A stretch of DNA of 64,000 nucleotides from JALYGJ01 sp963781705. Lineage in GTDB: Bacteria; Chloroflexota; Limnocylindria; Limnocylindrales; CSP1-4. The stretch spans positions 496,001 to 560,000 of the forward strand of contig CAWAGP010000001.1 of the NCBI GenBank assembly GCA_963781705.1, read 5' to 3'. The translations under genes were made by a program, and so were the position numbers. Shown in pieces: positions 25,616 through 33,577 of the stretch (position 1 is its first letter; every line of letters begins with the position of its first letter). Below the pieces are notes generated by a model. That model worked only from the letters and a program-made list of their open reading frames with translations. It searched no databases and was not told the DNA's origin.

Positions 25616-27307
25616 ATGGCTCGCTTCGCGGTGGGCGTCGACTTCGGGACCGAGTCGGCCCGCGCGGTGCTGGTAGACCTCTCGAACGGCCGAGAGTTGG
25701 CGACGGCGGTCTACGCCTACGCCAATGGCGTCATCAACGAACATCTTCCGGCGCCCGACGACGATGTCCGCCTGGCCCCCGATTGGGCACTGCAAGATCC
25801 GGCCGATTACGTGCGGACCCTCCAGACGACTTTGCCCGCCCTGCTCGCCGAGACCGGGGTCGACCCAAACGACGTCATCGGCGTCGGCATCGATTTCACC
25901 GCGTGCACCATGCTGCCGACGACTGCCGATGGCACGCCCCTGTGCATGCTCGAGGACTTCCGCCGGCGACCACACGCGTGGGTGAAGCTTTGGAAGCATC
26001 ACGCTGCGCAGCCAGAGGCAGACCGCATCAACGCCCTGGCCCGCGAGCGCGGCGAGGCCTGGCTACCACGCTATGGCGGCCGGATCTCTTCGGAATGGTT
26101 CTATTCCAAGAGTCTCCAGATTCTCGACGAGGACCCCGAGCTCTATCGCGCAGCAGATCGCCTGATCGAGGCTGCCGACTGGGTGATCTGGCGCCTCACC
26201 GGCGTGGAAACGCGCAACAGCTGCACGGCCGGCTACAAGGCGATCTGGTCCAAGGCGGAGGGTTTCCCTCCGAACGACTATTTCGCCGGCCTCGACCCGC
26301 GCTTCGCAACCGTCGTCGACGACAAGATGAAGCGCACCATCACACCGATCGGCCAGCGTGCCGGCGAGTTGACGGCTGAAGCGGCGGGCTGGACCGGCCT
26401 GCGCCCGGGCACGGCCGTCGCCGTCGCGAACGTCGATGCTCACGTGTCGGTTCCGGCCGTAACGGTGACCGAGCCCGGCCGCATGGTCGCGGTGATGGGC
26501 ACCAGCATCTGCCATCTGGTGCTGGGGAATCAGCCCGCGCTCGTCGAGGGCATGTGCGGCGTGGTCGAGGACGGCATCCTGCCGGGCATGTTCGGCTTCG
26601 AAGCTGGCCAATCGGCGGTGGGCGACATGTTCGCCTGGTTCGTCGACCACGGCGTTCCGCCGGCCTACCACTCGGCGGCCGCCGCGGCGCGCACCGACGT
26701 CCACGCCGTCCTTGCCGCCGAGGCGGCGCGGCTGCGACCCGGCGAATTGGGTCTGCTGGCGCTCGACTGGTGGAACGGCAACCGCTCGATCCTGGTCGAT
26801 GTCGACCTGACTGGCTTGCTGCTGGGCGCCACGCTCGCGACGCGAGCTCCCGAGATCTATCGCGCGCTGATCGAGGCAACCGCTTTTGGCACGCGCATGA
26901 TCGTGGAGTCCTTCGAGACAGCTGGCGTGCCCATCAGGGAGATCGTCGCGTGCGGCGGGCTACCCGAACGCAACCCGCTGCTGATGCAGATCTATGCCGA
27001 CGTCACCGGTCTCGAATTGAAGATTGGCGAGTCTCAACAGGTGCCCGCACTGGGATCAGCCATGTTCGCGGCCGTCGCGGCAGGTGCCGCGGCGGGCGGC
27101 TACGACTCGATCGTGGACGCGGCGGCACGAATGGCGCGCCTGCAACCAACCATCTACCGACCCGACTCGGCGCACACCTCGACCTACGACGCGATGTTCG
27201 CCGAGTACAGCGCCCTGCACGACTACTTTGGGCGCGGCGCGAACGATGTCATGAAGCGACTGAAGGCGATCCGCTCCGTCGCGGTCCGGGGCTCCGAAAC
27301 GGACTAA
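25616..27307 (+). CDS. araB: Ribulokinase (FGGY carbohydrate kinase)
   Basis: 563 residues; phosphorylates L-ribulose with ATP to L-ribulose 5-phosphate. The N-terminus FAVGVDFGTESARAVLVDL is the ribulokinase-type phosphate-binding loop. VIGVGIDFTACTMLPTTADGTPL and the substrate region AWVKLWKHHAAQPEADRIN match AraB specifically rather than xylulokinase. The C-terminal ATP motif is EIVACGGLPERNPLLMQIYADV. Length fits the AraB subgroup (about 550-570). ATG 25616 lies 10 bases behind the regulator. The stop overlaps the end of the convergent M24-like gene by four bases. Confidence 0.95.
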   Translation: MARFAVGVDFGTESARAVLVDLSNGRELATAVYAYANGVINEHLPAPDDDVRLAPDWALQDPADYVRTLQTTLPALLAETGVDPNDVIGVGIDFTACTMLPTTADGTPLCMLEDFRRRPHAWVKLWKHHAAQPEADRINALARERGEAWLPRYGGRISSEWFYSKSLQILDEDPELYRAADRLIEAADWVIWRLTGVETRNSCTAGYKAIWSKAEGFPPNDYFAGLDPRFATVVDDKMKRTITPIGQRAGELTAEAAGWTGLRPGTAVAVANVDAHVSVPAVTVTEPGRMVAVMGTSICHLVLGNQPALVEGMCGVVEDGILPGMFGFEAGQSAVGDMFAWFVDHGVPPAYHSAAAAARTDVHAVLAAEAARLRPGELGLLALDWWNGNRSILVDVDLTGLLLGATLATRAPEIYRALIEATAFGTRMIVESFETAGVPIREIVACGGLPERNPLLMQIYADVTGLELKIGESQQVPALGSAMFAAVAAGAAAGGYDSIVDAAARMARLQPTIYRPDSAHTSTYDAMFAEYSALHDYFGRGANDVMKRLKAIRSVAVRGSETD

Positions 27308-28431
27308 GCGAGCACCAAGATATCGGGCCGGCGTCGCCCTTCGACGATCACGCTTGGCCAGTCGGGATCGACTGTCAGGACATCGACGCCGCAATCGGTG
27401 ACAACCACCGTGTCCTCGACCTTGACTCCCGGCAGGCTCGGATTCCAGGCCAGCGCCGCTCCCGTATAGATAGGCGTCCCGCTATCTGGTCGGGCGATCT
27501 CCTCGCGCGTCCGGTAACCGGCCAGGCCACCCTGGTGATGGTCCGCCTCGGCGCCCGCGAAGCCTTCTCGCGCGTATGCGGCGCAGATCACGCCGTACAC
27601 ATAGCCGAGCGTCGCTCCGTTGGTCGAGGCGTCGAATGCGGCCGCCTCAATGCGAGCAACAGTCGCGTGTGCGACGCGCTCCGCATCGCTCGGCGGACGG
27701 AAGTAGACGGAGCGCGTCAGGTCGGCGACCAGCCCCTCGCGGCGCGCGCACGCGACGACCATCGTTCGTTCGCCGATCGGCTCGTCCAGCTGGGGAGTGG
27801 GGTGACGATAGATCTGGAGCCGTCGGGCACCGCCGACCAAGACGACTACCGGCCACATCTGGCAGGCCAGCAGCGAAGCTGTGACCGCGGTGGCAACGTC
27901 GGCCTCGCTCATGGCGGGCGTGGTTTGAGTCAGCGCGGTCGTCAAAGCGCGCGCGGCGTCAGCGCCCAGGGCCCGATAGCGCACCAACTCCGCGTCGGTC
28001 AGGCGGCGACGAGCGGCGGCCAACTCGGCTGGGAGCGGTAGTTCATCGCCGCGCGGCCGATCACTGGCCACGCGTCCGCCGCTGGCCGATAGGCGGCACA
28101 CCGCCTCGTCACGGGCGCCGAGTTGCTGCCACGACAGCTCGACCACGGGCAGCTCCGGCACCCGCGGGCCGACCTCCTCCCGGCGCAAGCGCGCGGCATC
28201 GATGCGGTCGGCCAGGACGACTGCGTCGGATGGCGTCACGAGCACCTCCGCAATGCCTTCCTCGGAGCTGGTGTCGATGACGCTCGATCCGCCGCAAGTC
28301 AACCATGCGAACCAATCGCTGCCGCGCAGTCGTATTGCCGCGAGGTCGTCACAGGAAAGTGCCTCGCGGATAAGCCGGAGCTTGGCGTCGAATTCGGTCT
28401 CGGCCGCCACCCGGGCCACGCCGGTGGGCAT
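27304..28431 (-). CDS. M24 (Xaa-Pro peptidase/creatinase fold) protein, possibly catalytically altered
   Basis: 375 residues. The N-terminal creatinase-like domain (1-150: RLIREALSCDDLAAIRLRGSDWFAWLTCGG) and a pita-bread C-terminal domain are recognisable. The usual metal ligands are poorly kept: where active peptidases have D-x10-D followed by GHG(I/L)G and two Glu, here I read VVACARREGLVADLTRSVYF, DHHQGGLAGYRTREE and VEDTVVVTDCG. It may therefore bind a ligand or have a changed reaction. It is the last gene of the arabinose transporter operon, five bases after the permease. Its role in sugar use is unknown. Confidence 0.75.
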   Translation of the reverse strand: MPTGVARVAAETEFDAKLRLIREALSCDDLAAIRLRGSDWFAWLTCGGSSVIDTSSEEGIAEVLVTPSDAVVLADRIDAARLRREEVGPRVPELPVVELSWQQLGARDEAVCRLSASGGRVASDRPRGDELPLPAELAAARRRLTDAELVRYRALGADAARALTTALTQTTPAMSEADVATAVTASLLACQMWPVVVLVGGARRLQIYRHPTPQLDEPIGERTMVVACARREGLVADLTRSVYFRPPSDAERVAHATVARIEAAAFDASTNGATLGYVYGVICAAYAREGFAGAEADHHQGGLAGYRTREEIARPDSGTPIYTGAALAWNPSLPGVKVEDTVVVTDCGVDVLTVDPDWPSVIVEGRRRPDILVLA

Positions 28432-28436
28432 CGCCG

Positions 28437-29447
28437 TCAGCGCTCGAAGCGGCGCTGGAGAATGGCGTGGAACGAGATCGAGATGACGATGATTGCGCCG
28501 TAAATGAACTTGGTCCAGTAGTCGGTGAGGCCCGCGGCGATGATACCGGCCTGGATGCCACCGATCATGAACGCGCCGATAAACGTTCCCCACACGCTTC
28601 CTCTCCCGCCGAAGACCGACGTGCCGCCCACGAATACGGCTGCAAGCGCGGGCAGGAAGAAGCCGTCGCCCAGGGTGCCCGGATAGAAGTTGACGACGCG
28701 CAGACTGTTGAGGCATCCGGCGAAGGCAGCGGCAACGCCAACCAACACGAACAGCAGCACGCGCGTCCGGCGGATTGGAATGCCCATCAGCTCTGCCGCT
28801 TGGAGGTTGTCGCCGATAACGTATGCGTTCTGACCGATGCGGTGGCGGTTCAGGATGACCCAGCTGGTGGCCGTAAACAGCAACAGCCAGAAGAACTCAG
28901 TGGGAATGCCTGCGATCCTGCCGGCCAGCAGCCCGTAGACGTCGGAGTCGCGGGTCCCGACCAGGGCGGTCGTTCGACCGCTCACCAGCGCGAGCGTCAT
29001 GCCGCGATACAGAAACTGCGTGCCAATGGTGACGACGAGCGCGGGGAGGCCGATCAGCGTCACGATCAGGCCATTGAGCAGACCCGCCAGAGCGCCGACT
29101 CCGAGCGCAGCGAGGACGCCCAGTTCGGTGCTGCCCGTCGCCTGCCACGTCCACACGAAACCGACCATGCCCAGGGCCATGATTGCGGGGAACGACAGGT
29201 CGATGTCGCCCGCCACGATGAGCATCGTCAACATCATGGCCACGATGGCGAAGTACGGCGTCGTCTGGGCAAACGACTGATAGATCGCGCCCTGCAGGAA
29301 CGTGCCCGGAGCAGCAACGACGAAGCCCGCCCAGAGCAGCAGGAACGCGAGGGTTATGCCGATCTGCGAGGCCCAAGACGCGAGGAACGCGTTGTGGCGC
29401 GTCGGTCGCCGCGTAGCTGCGGCTGCGGCCGCGGCCGTCGTTCTCAT
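28437..29447 (-). CDS. Sugar ABC transporter permease (RbsC/AraH type)
   Basis: A 336-residue membrane protein with eight to ten spans of the branched ribose/arabinose permease type. Diagnostic are MMLTMLIVAGDIDLSFPAIMALGMVG, LNGLIVTLIGLPALVVTIGTQFLYRG and the late AVFVGGTSVFGGRGSVWGTFIGAF, the loop that contacts the ATPase. It probably imports L-arabinose, given its position between the ATPase (three bases upstream) and the M24-like gene. It forms a homodimer in known systems. Confidence 0.9.
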   Translation of the reverse strand: MRTTAAAAAAATRRPTRHNAFLASWASQIGITLAFLLLWAGFVVAAPGTFLQGAIYQSFAQTTPYFAIVAMMLTMLIVAGDIDLSFPAIMALGMVGFVWTWQATGSTELGVLAALGVGALAGLLNGLIVTLIGLPALVVTIGTQFLYRGMTLALVSGRTTALVGTRDSDVYGLLAGRIAGIPTEFFWLLLFTATSWVILNRHRIGQNAYVIGDNLQAAELMGIPIRRTRVLLFVLVGVAAAFAGCLNSLRVVNFYPGTLGDGFFLPALAAVFVGGTSVFGGRGSVWGTFIGAFMIGGIQAGIIAAGLTDYWTKFIYGAIIVISISFHAILQRRFER

Positions 29448-29450
29448 CCT

Positions 29451-30344
29451 TCAGGCTCCCGCCTGGCTACCCGGTCGCTCGCCACCGTTGGCCGGCAACC
29501 TCTCCGAGTCGATGAAGGTGCTGCTCTCGGCCAGCTCGCGCATGATGCCGGTTAGTTCCTCGAGGGTGTAGCGCGAGGTGGGGAACTCGCCGGCCACGCG
29601 TCCTCGGTCGATGAGCACGATGCGATCCGCCACGGAATAGACGTGGAAGATGTTGTGGTCGATGAAGATGGCCGACTTGCCGGCCTGCTTGATGCCTTCG
29701 ACGAAGCGCAGCAGCTTGTCGGTCTCCTTGAGCGACAGGCCCATGGTCGGCTCGTCGAGGATGATCACGTCGGCCTCGAAGTGGAGCGCGCGCACGATTG
29801 CGAGCCCCTGCCGCTCGCCGCCCGACAGCCCGGTGACGTGGGTGCTGGAGGTCAACGCGGCGGACGTGAAGCCCATCGACTCTCCCATTAGGTCCTCGGT
29901 GATGGCCCGCATCTCGCCCACGCGCAGGAAACCGAAGCGACCCGCTATGGGCCGGCCCATGAAGATGTTGCGCCAGAGCGGCAGCTGCTCGGCCAGCGCG
30001 CGCTCCTGAAAGACGGTCTCGATGCCCATCGCACGTGCGCCCTGGACGGTCAGCCCCCCGACGGGGTGACCGTCGAACAGGATTGCGCCCGTGTCCGGCT
30101 GGTGGACGCCGGTAATGATCTTGATCAGGGTCGACTTGCCGGCGCCGTTGTCGCCGAGGAGTCCCACGACCTCGCCGGCGTGCAACGCGAAGTCGATCTC
30201 GCTCAGCACGCGCACGCCGCCGAATGACTTTGAAACGCCACGTAACTCGAGACGCACGGCGCCCCGCTCCGGCACCGCCGCGCGCGTCTGGTCGAGCGCT
30301 CCGAGAACTGCCGGGGCGGAGGTGATGCTCTCAGATTCCGGCAT
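29451..30344 (-). CDS. Sugar ABC transporter ATPase, single nucleotide-binding domain
   Basis: 297 residues with Walker A GLLGDNGAGKSTLIKI, signature LSGGERQGLAIVRAL, Walker B VIILDEPTMGLS and switch FIDHN. It has one ATPase domain only, whereas the classical RbsA/AraG/XylG partner proteins are tandem fusions of about 500 residues; a homodimer is presumably formed. MPESESITS at ATG 30344 was taken as the start; thirteen more codons are open upstream. It lies 88 bases after the binding-protein gene and three bases before the permease, in one operon. Confidence 0.9.
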   Translation of the reverse strand: MPESESITSAPAVLGALDQTRAAVPERGAVRLELRGVSKSFGGVRVLSEIDFALHAGEVVGLLGDNGAGKSTLIKIITGVHQPDTGAILFDGHPVGGLTVQGARAMGIETVFQERALAEQLPLWRNIFMGRPIAGRFGFLRVGEMRAITEDLMGESMGFTSAALTSSTHVTGLSGGERQGLAIVRALHFEADVIILDEPTMGLSLKETDKLLRFVEGIKQAGKSAIFIDHNIFHVYSVADRIVLIDRGRVAGEFPTSRYTLEELTGIMRELAESSTFIDSERLPANGGERPGSQAGA

Positions 30345-30432
30345 AGCGGACCATCCTAGCGAGATCGGTGCGGCGGCCGGCAACCAAGGAGGGGGTTGCC
30401 GGCCGCCCGATCCAACGTCCGGTTAAGGAGCG

Positions 30433-31530
30433 CTACCGGATCTGCTGCTCCACCAGCGGGGCAATCATGTCGACATTGTTCTTGTCGATGAAGCCGCCGC
30501 CGGTGTTGATGAACAGGCCACTGAAGCCGTACTGCTTTGTCAGGCACAGCTGCGTGACCGCGAAGAAGCCCTGGAGATACTGCTGCTGGTCGATGACCAG
30601 GCTGATGTAGCCGTCCTTGATGCCCTGCACGGTCGCTGCGGACGCGTCAAAGCCGGCTGCGTAGATGCTGCCCGGCTGAAGGTTGGCCGCCTGCATGTAG
30701 GTTGGAATGGTCGAGGTCAGGTTGCCGTGGTCAATGAAGATGGCCTTGAGGTCGGGGTTCGCCGAGGCCATACCGGTGAAGGTCGGCACGCCCGCCGACG
30801 GGTCGGCGTTGGTGGCGTCATCGATCTCGAGGTAGACCACGTTGAGACCAGCGGCGGTGAGCGTGTCGGTGATGCCCTTGGTGCGCTCGCCGCGCCCAGG
30901 CTGAGCGGCCAGGCCCCACACGAAGACCTTGTCACCTGACTTCAGGTTGCCGCGCGACATCGCCTCATTGGCGAGTGCCTTGCCGGCGTCATAGAGCACG
31001 GCGCCCACGTAGCCGGTGCCCTGCGTCGCGTACTTCGCCTCGGCGTTGGGCAGCTCGGTGTTCATCACGGTGACGAGGATGCCCTGCTGGCGAGCCTGAT
31101 CGATCAGCGGATCGAAGGCGTCGTCACCGGGGTGACCCATGACTGCGATGCCATCCGGGCTCGTGGCCATGGCCTCCTGGAACTGGGTGATCATCTTGGC
31201 TGGATCCCAGTCTGACCAGACGTAGCTGACGGTCGGCCCGAGCGCCGCCTCAGCCGCCTTTGCGCCGTTGTACACGACGGTTTCGAAGCCGCCGCCCTGC
31301 GTGCCGCCTGGGAAGAAGGTGATCTTCACTCCCTGGCAGAACTGCCCCGTTGAGGCGCTCCCGTTGCTGGTGGGCTGAGCCACGGTTGTGGTTGGGTTGG
31401 CCGCCTGTGACGGCGACGGGCTTGAAGATGACGACCCGCAGGCGGCGACCGGCAAGGCCAAGGCCAGCAATATCGCCACCGGCGCCCAGCGCAAGCGCTC
31501 TCGGTTGCTCCGCGTAGATCCAATGGTCAT
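30433..31530 (-). CDS. Sugar-binding lipoprotein of the arabinose ABC importer
   Basis: 365 residues. The signal peptide ends with the lipobox VAAC (Cys31), followed by a Ser/Pro/Thr linker to about 60. The mature domain is a periplasmic-binding fold of the RbsB type: QGVKITFFPGG..., SDWDPAKMITQFQEAMATSPDGIAVMGHPGDDAFDPLI, AGFDASAATVQGIKDGYISLVIDQQQYLQGF. The ligand is inferred as L-arabinose from its neighbours. ATG 31530 follows AAAGGAG at eight bases. It is the first gene of the leftward operon, controlled by the promoter/operator at 31672-31708. Confidence 0.92.
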   Translation of the reverse strand: MTIGSTRSNRERLRWAPVAILLALALPVAACGSSSSSPSPSQAANPTTTVAQPTSNGSASTGQFCQGVKITFFPGGTQGGGFETVVYNGAKAAEAALGPTVSYVWSDWDPAKMITQFQEAMATSPDGIAVMGHPGDDAFDPLIDQARQQGILVTVMNTELPNAEAKYATQGTGYVGAVLYDAGKALANEAMSRGNLKSGDKVFVWGLAAQPGRGERTKGITDTLTAAGLNVVYLEIDDATNADPSAGVPTFTGMASANPDLKAIFIDHGNLTSTIPTYMQAANLQPGSIYAAGFDASAATVQGIKDGYISLVIDQQQYLQGFFAVTQLCLTKQYGFSGLFINTGGGFIDKNNVDMIAPLVEQQIR

Positions 31531-31671
31531 GGCAACGACTCCTTTGCCTGTTGCCGGGGACGCGCTTCCGCCGACGGCTGGGCGCGTGCGGTCCGGACGT
31601 GCACCGTGGACGGAATCTCTCCGCGTGGTCCCTCCTCCTCGAGCAGCCTGCGCTGCCCCTCCGAGACTTGT

Positions 31672-31697
31672 GCAATCGAGTGTATGCACACGATTGC
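31672..31697. promoter_or_regulatory. Candidate LacI-family operator between the arabinose operons
   Basis: A near-perfect 26-bp palindrome with half-sites GCAATCG-x-GTG and CAC-x-CGATTGC centred on AT. It sits in the 223-base gap between the divergent binding-protein and epimerase genes and covers the -10 of the leftward promoter. A related element with the same half-site precedes araA. Binding by the regulator at 24463 is inferred. Confidence 0.7.
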
Positions 31698-31708
31698 GCG
31701 CGTGTCAA
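31679..31708 (-). promoter_or_regulatory. Sigma-70-type promoter for the arabinose importer operon
   Basis: On the minus strand TTGACA (31703-31708) and TACACT (31679-31684) are separated by 18 bases. The operator at 31672-31697 overlaps the -10 element, as expected for repression. The leader to the ATG at 31530 would be about 140 bases. Confidence 0.6.
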
Positions 31709-31753
31709 GGCGCATGTGCAGTCTGTTTTCTGACGTACACTCGCGGGGTCCGC

Positions 31754-32473
31754 ATGCAACTCGCCGACCTCCGCGAAGAAGTCTGCGCGGCGAACCAGGG
31801 CCTGGTCGCCGCGGGTCTCGTGACGCTGTCATTCGGCAACGCGAGCGGCATCGATCGGGAGACCGGAGTGATGGTGATTAAGCCGAGCGGCGTGCCGTAC
31901 GGCGAACTCACTCCGGAGGCTCTGGTCGTGGTGTCGCTCGTCGATGGCACTGTCGTGGAGGGCTCCCTGCGCCCGTCATCGGATACCCCGACGCACCTCG
32001 TGCTCTATCGCAGGTTTCCGGCGATAGGCGGCGTGGTCCACACGCACTCGACGGTCGCGGCCGCGTGGGCGCAGGCATGCCGGCCGATACCGTGCCTGGG
32101 GACGACCCATGCCGATCACTTTCGTGGCGCGGTGCCGGTTACTCGCCAGCTGACCGCGGCGGAGGTTGGCGGCGAGTACGAAATGGCGACCGGCGAGGTG
32201 ATCGTCGAAACGCTCACTGAGCTGGGCCACGACCCGCTCCGGATGCCTGCCACGCTGGTCGCTTCACACGGCCCATTTACCTGGGGCCGGAACGCCAAGG
32301 ATGCGATGGACAATGCCATCGCGCTCGAGGCAGTCGCCGCGATGGCCTACCACACGCTCGTGCTGAGGGCGAAGGCGCAGGAGATCACCGACGCGCTACT
32401 GGCGCGACACTTCGATCGCAAGCATGGCCCGCACGCCTACTACGGCCAGCCCAGGGACAGGGAGCACGACTGA
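31754..32473 (+). CDS. araD: L-ribulose-5-phosphate 4-epimerase
   Basis: A 239-residue class II aldolase/epimerase that converts L-ribulose 5-phosphate to D-xylulose 5-phosphate. Visible signatures are LSFGNASGIDRETGVMVIKPSGVPY and the zinc histidines in VVHTHSTVAAAWAQA. They continue with GTTHADHFRGAVPVTR, which is the AraD-specific segment, and VASHGPFTWG. Length is close to the family norm (about 230). ATG 31754 is the start. It follows the shared regulatory gap and is 19 bases ahead of the dehydrogenase gene. Confidence 0.93.
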   Translation: MQLADLREEVCAANQGLVAAGLVTLSFGNASGIDRETGVMVIKPSGVPYGELTPEALVVVSLVDGTVVEGSLRPSSDTPTHLVLYRRFPAIGGVVHTHSTVAAAWAQACRPIPCLGTTHADHFRGAVPVTRQLTAAEVGGEYEMATGEVIVETLTELGHDPLRMPATLVASHGPFTWGRNAKDAMDNAIALEAVAAMAYHTLVLRAKAQEITDALLARHFDRKHGPHAYYGQPRDREHD

Positions 32474-32492
32474 CGAGATACCCACAGCGCCG

Positions 32493-33458
32493 GTGAAGAC
32501 CGCCAGGCTCCACGCGCCCGGCGACGTCCGGCTGCACGACGAACAGGATCCGACACCTGCCGCCGGTGAAGAAATCGTGCGCGTGACGGCCGTGGGACTG
32601 TGTGGATCGGACCGTCACTGGTTCGTCGAGGGCAGCATCGGCGACGCAGTGCTCGCGCGGCCGCTGGTTCTGGGGCACGAGATCGCGGGCGTGATCGAAA
32701 CCGGCCCGCACCGCGGCGAGCGAGTTGCGCTCGACCCCGCCGACCCGTGTGGACAGTGTGATCTGTGTGCCGCCGGGCGCGCGCACCTGTGCACCCGGCT
32801 TCGGTTTGCCGGGCACGGCACGACCGACGGCGGCCTGCGCACGCGGATGGCATGGCCGGCTCGACTGCTGGCGCCAGTGCCAGACGCCATCGGTGACGAT
32901 GAGGCGGCGCTCCTCGAGCCGCTCGGCGTGGCCCTTCATGCGCTCGAGCTGGGCGCGGTGGAACCCGGCATGAAGGCCGGCGTCTTCGGTTGCGGCCCGA
33001 TCGGCCTGCTGCTGGTTCAGCTGTTGCGGCACCTGGGCGCCGAGCCGGTGGCCGCCAATGATCCTCTGCCCCACCGTCGCGCAGCAGCGCGGAGCTTCGG
33101 CGCGACCACGCCCGGGCCAGCGCTTGACGTGGCTTTTGAGGCAGCCGGCGATGACGGGGCGGTGGACGACGCCATCGCCGCGGTGCGACCGGCCGGCCGC
33201 GTCGTGCTGGTGGGTATCCCCGACTCGGATCGCACTACGTTCCGGGCCTCCATCGCGCGGCGCAAGGGCCTGACCATACTTCTCACGCGGCGCATGCGAG
33301 CCGACCATCTCCAGCGAGCGATCGAAATGGCGGCCGCCGGCGAAGTCGACCTGCGCTCACTGATCACCGCCCATTACCCACTCACGGGCGCGGCGGACGC
33401 GTTCGACGACCTGGTGGTGCGCCGCGGCCTGAAGGTGATCATCGTTCCCGGCGCCTGA
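32493..33458 (+). CDS. Zinc-dependent alcohol/polyol dehydrogenase (MDR superfamily)
   Basis: 321 residues. Catalytic zinc region GLCGSDRHWF and LVLGHEIAGVI, structural-zinc cysteines in CGQCDLCAAGRAHLC, and a nucleotide-binding segment VFGCGPIGLLLVQLLRHLG. It resembles sorbitol/threonine dehydrogenases. Position between araD and araA suggests oxidation of L-arabinose, arabitol or a related polyol, but the substrate cannot be read. GTG 32493 is used; no better start precedes the conserved N-terminus. Slightly short for the family (about 340). Confidence 0.88.
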   Translation: MKTARLHAPGDVRLHDEQDPTPAAGEEIVRVTAVGLCGSDRHWFVEGSIGDAVLARPLVLGHEIAGVIETGPHRGERVALDPADPCGQCDLCAAGRAHLCTRLRFAGHGTTDGGLRTRMAWPARLLAPVPDAIGDDEAALLEPLGVALHALELGAVEPGMKAGVFGCGPIGLLLVQLLRHLGAEPVAANDPLPHRRAAARSFGATTPGPALDVAFEAAGDDGAVDDAIAAVRPAGRVVLVGIPDSDRTTFRASIARRKGLTILLTRRMRADHLQRAIEMAAAGEVDLRSLITAHYPLTGAADAFDDLVVRRGLKVIIVPGA

Positions 33459-33488
33459 CCCGCGAATGGTTTTCTGTCGTCCTTCTAT

Positions 33489-33511
33489 GCAAACGGTTGC
33501 GTGCAATCGTT
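33489..33511. promoter_or_regulatory. Candidate operator upstream of araA
   Basis: Contains two overlapping symmetric elements: GCAA-x-CG-x-TTGC (33489-33500), a classic LacI-family pattern, and AACG-x-TTGC-gt-GCAA-x-CGTT (33492-33511). It shares GTGCAATCG with the operator at 31672 and overlaps the -35 of the araA promoter. Confidence 0.65.
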
Positions 33512-33525
33512 CCTTGTGCTAGCCT
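33497..33525 (+). promoter_or_regulatory. Candidate araA promoter
   Basis: TTGCGT (33497-33502) and TAGCCT (33520-33525) are spaced by 17 bases, 53 bases before the araA ATG. The -35 element is moderate. It is overlapped by the operator at 33489-33511, which would fit repression in the absence of sugar. Confidence 0.45.
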
Positions 33526-33577
33526 GCCGGCCGCTAGCGCAATGCCATCCGATCGTGAACGGAAGGAGCGACGCGTC

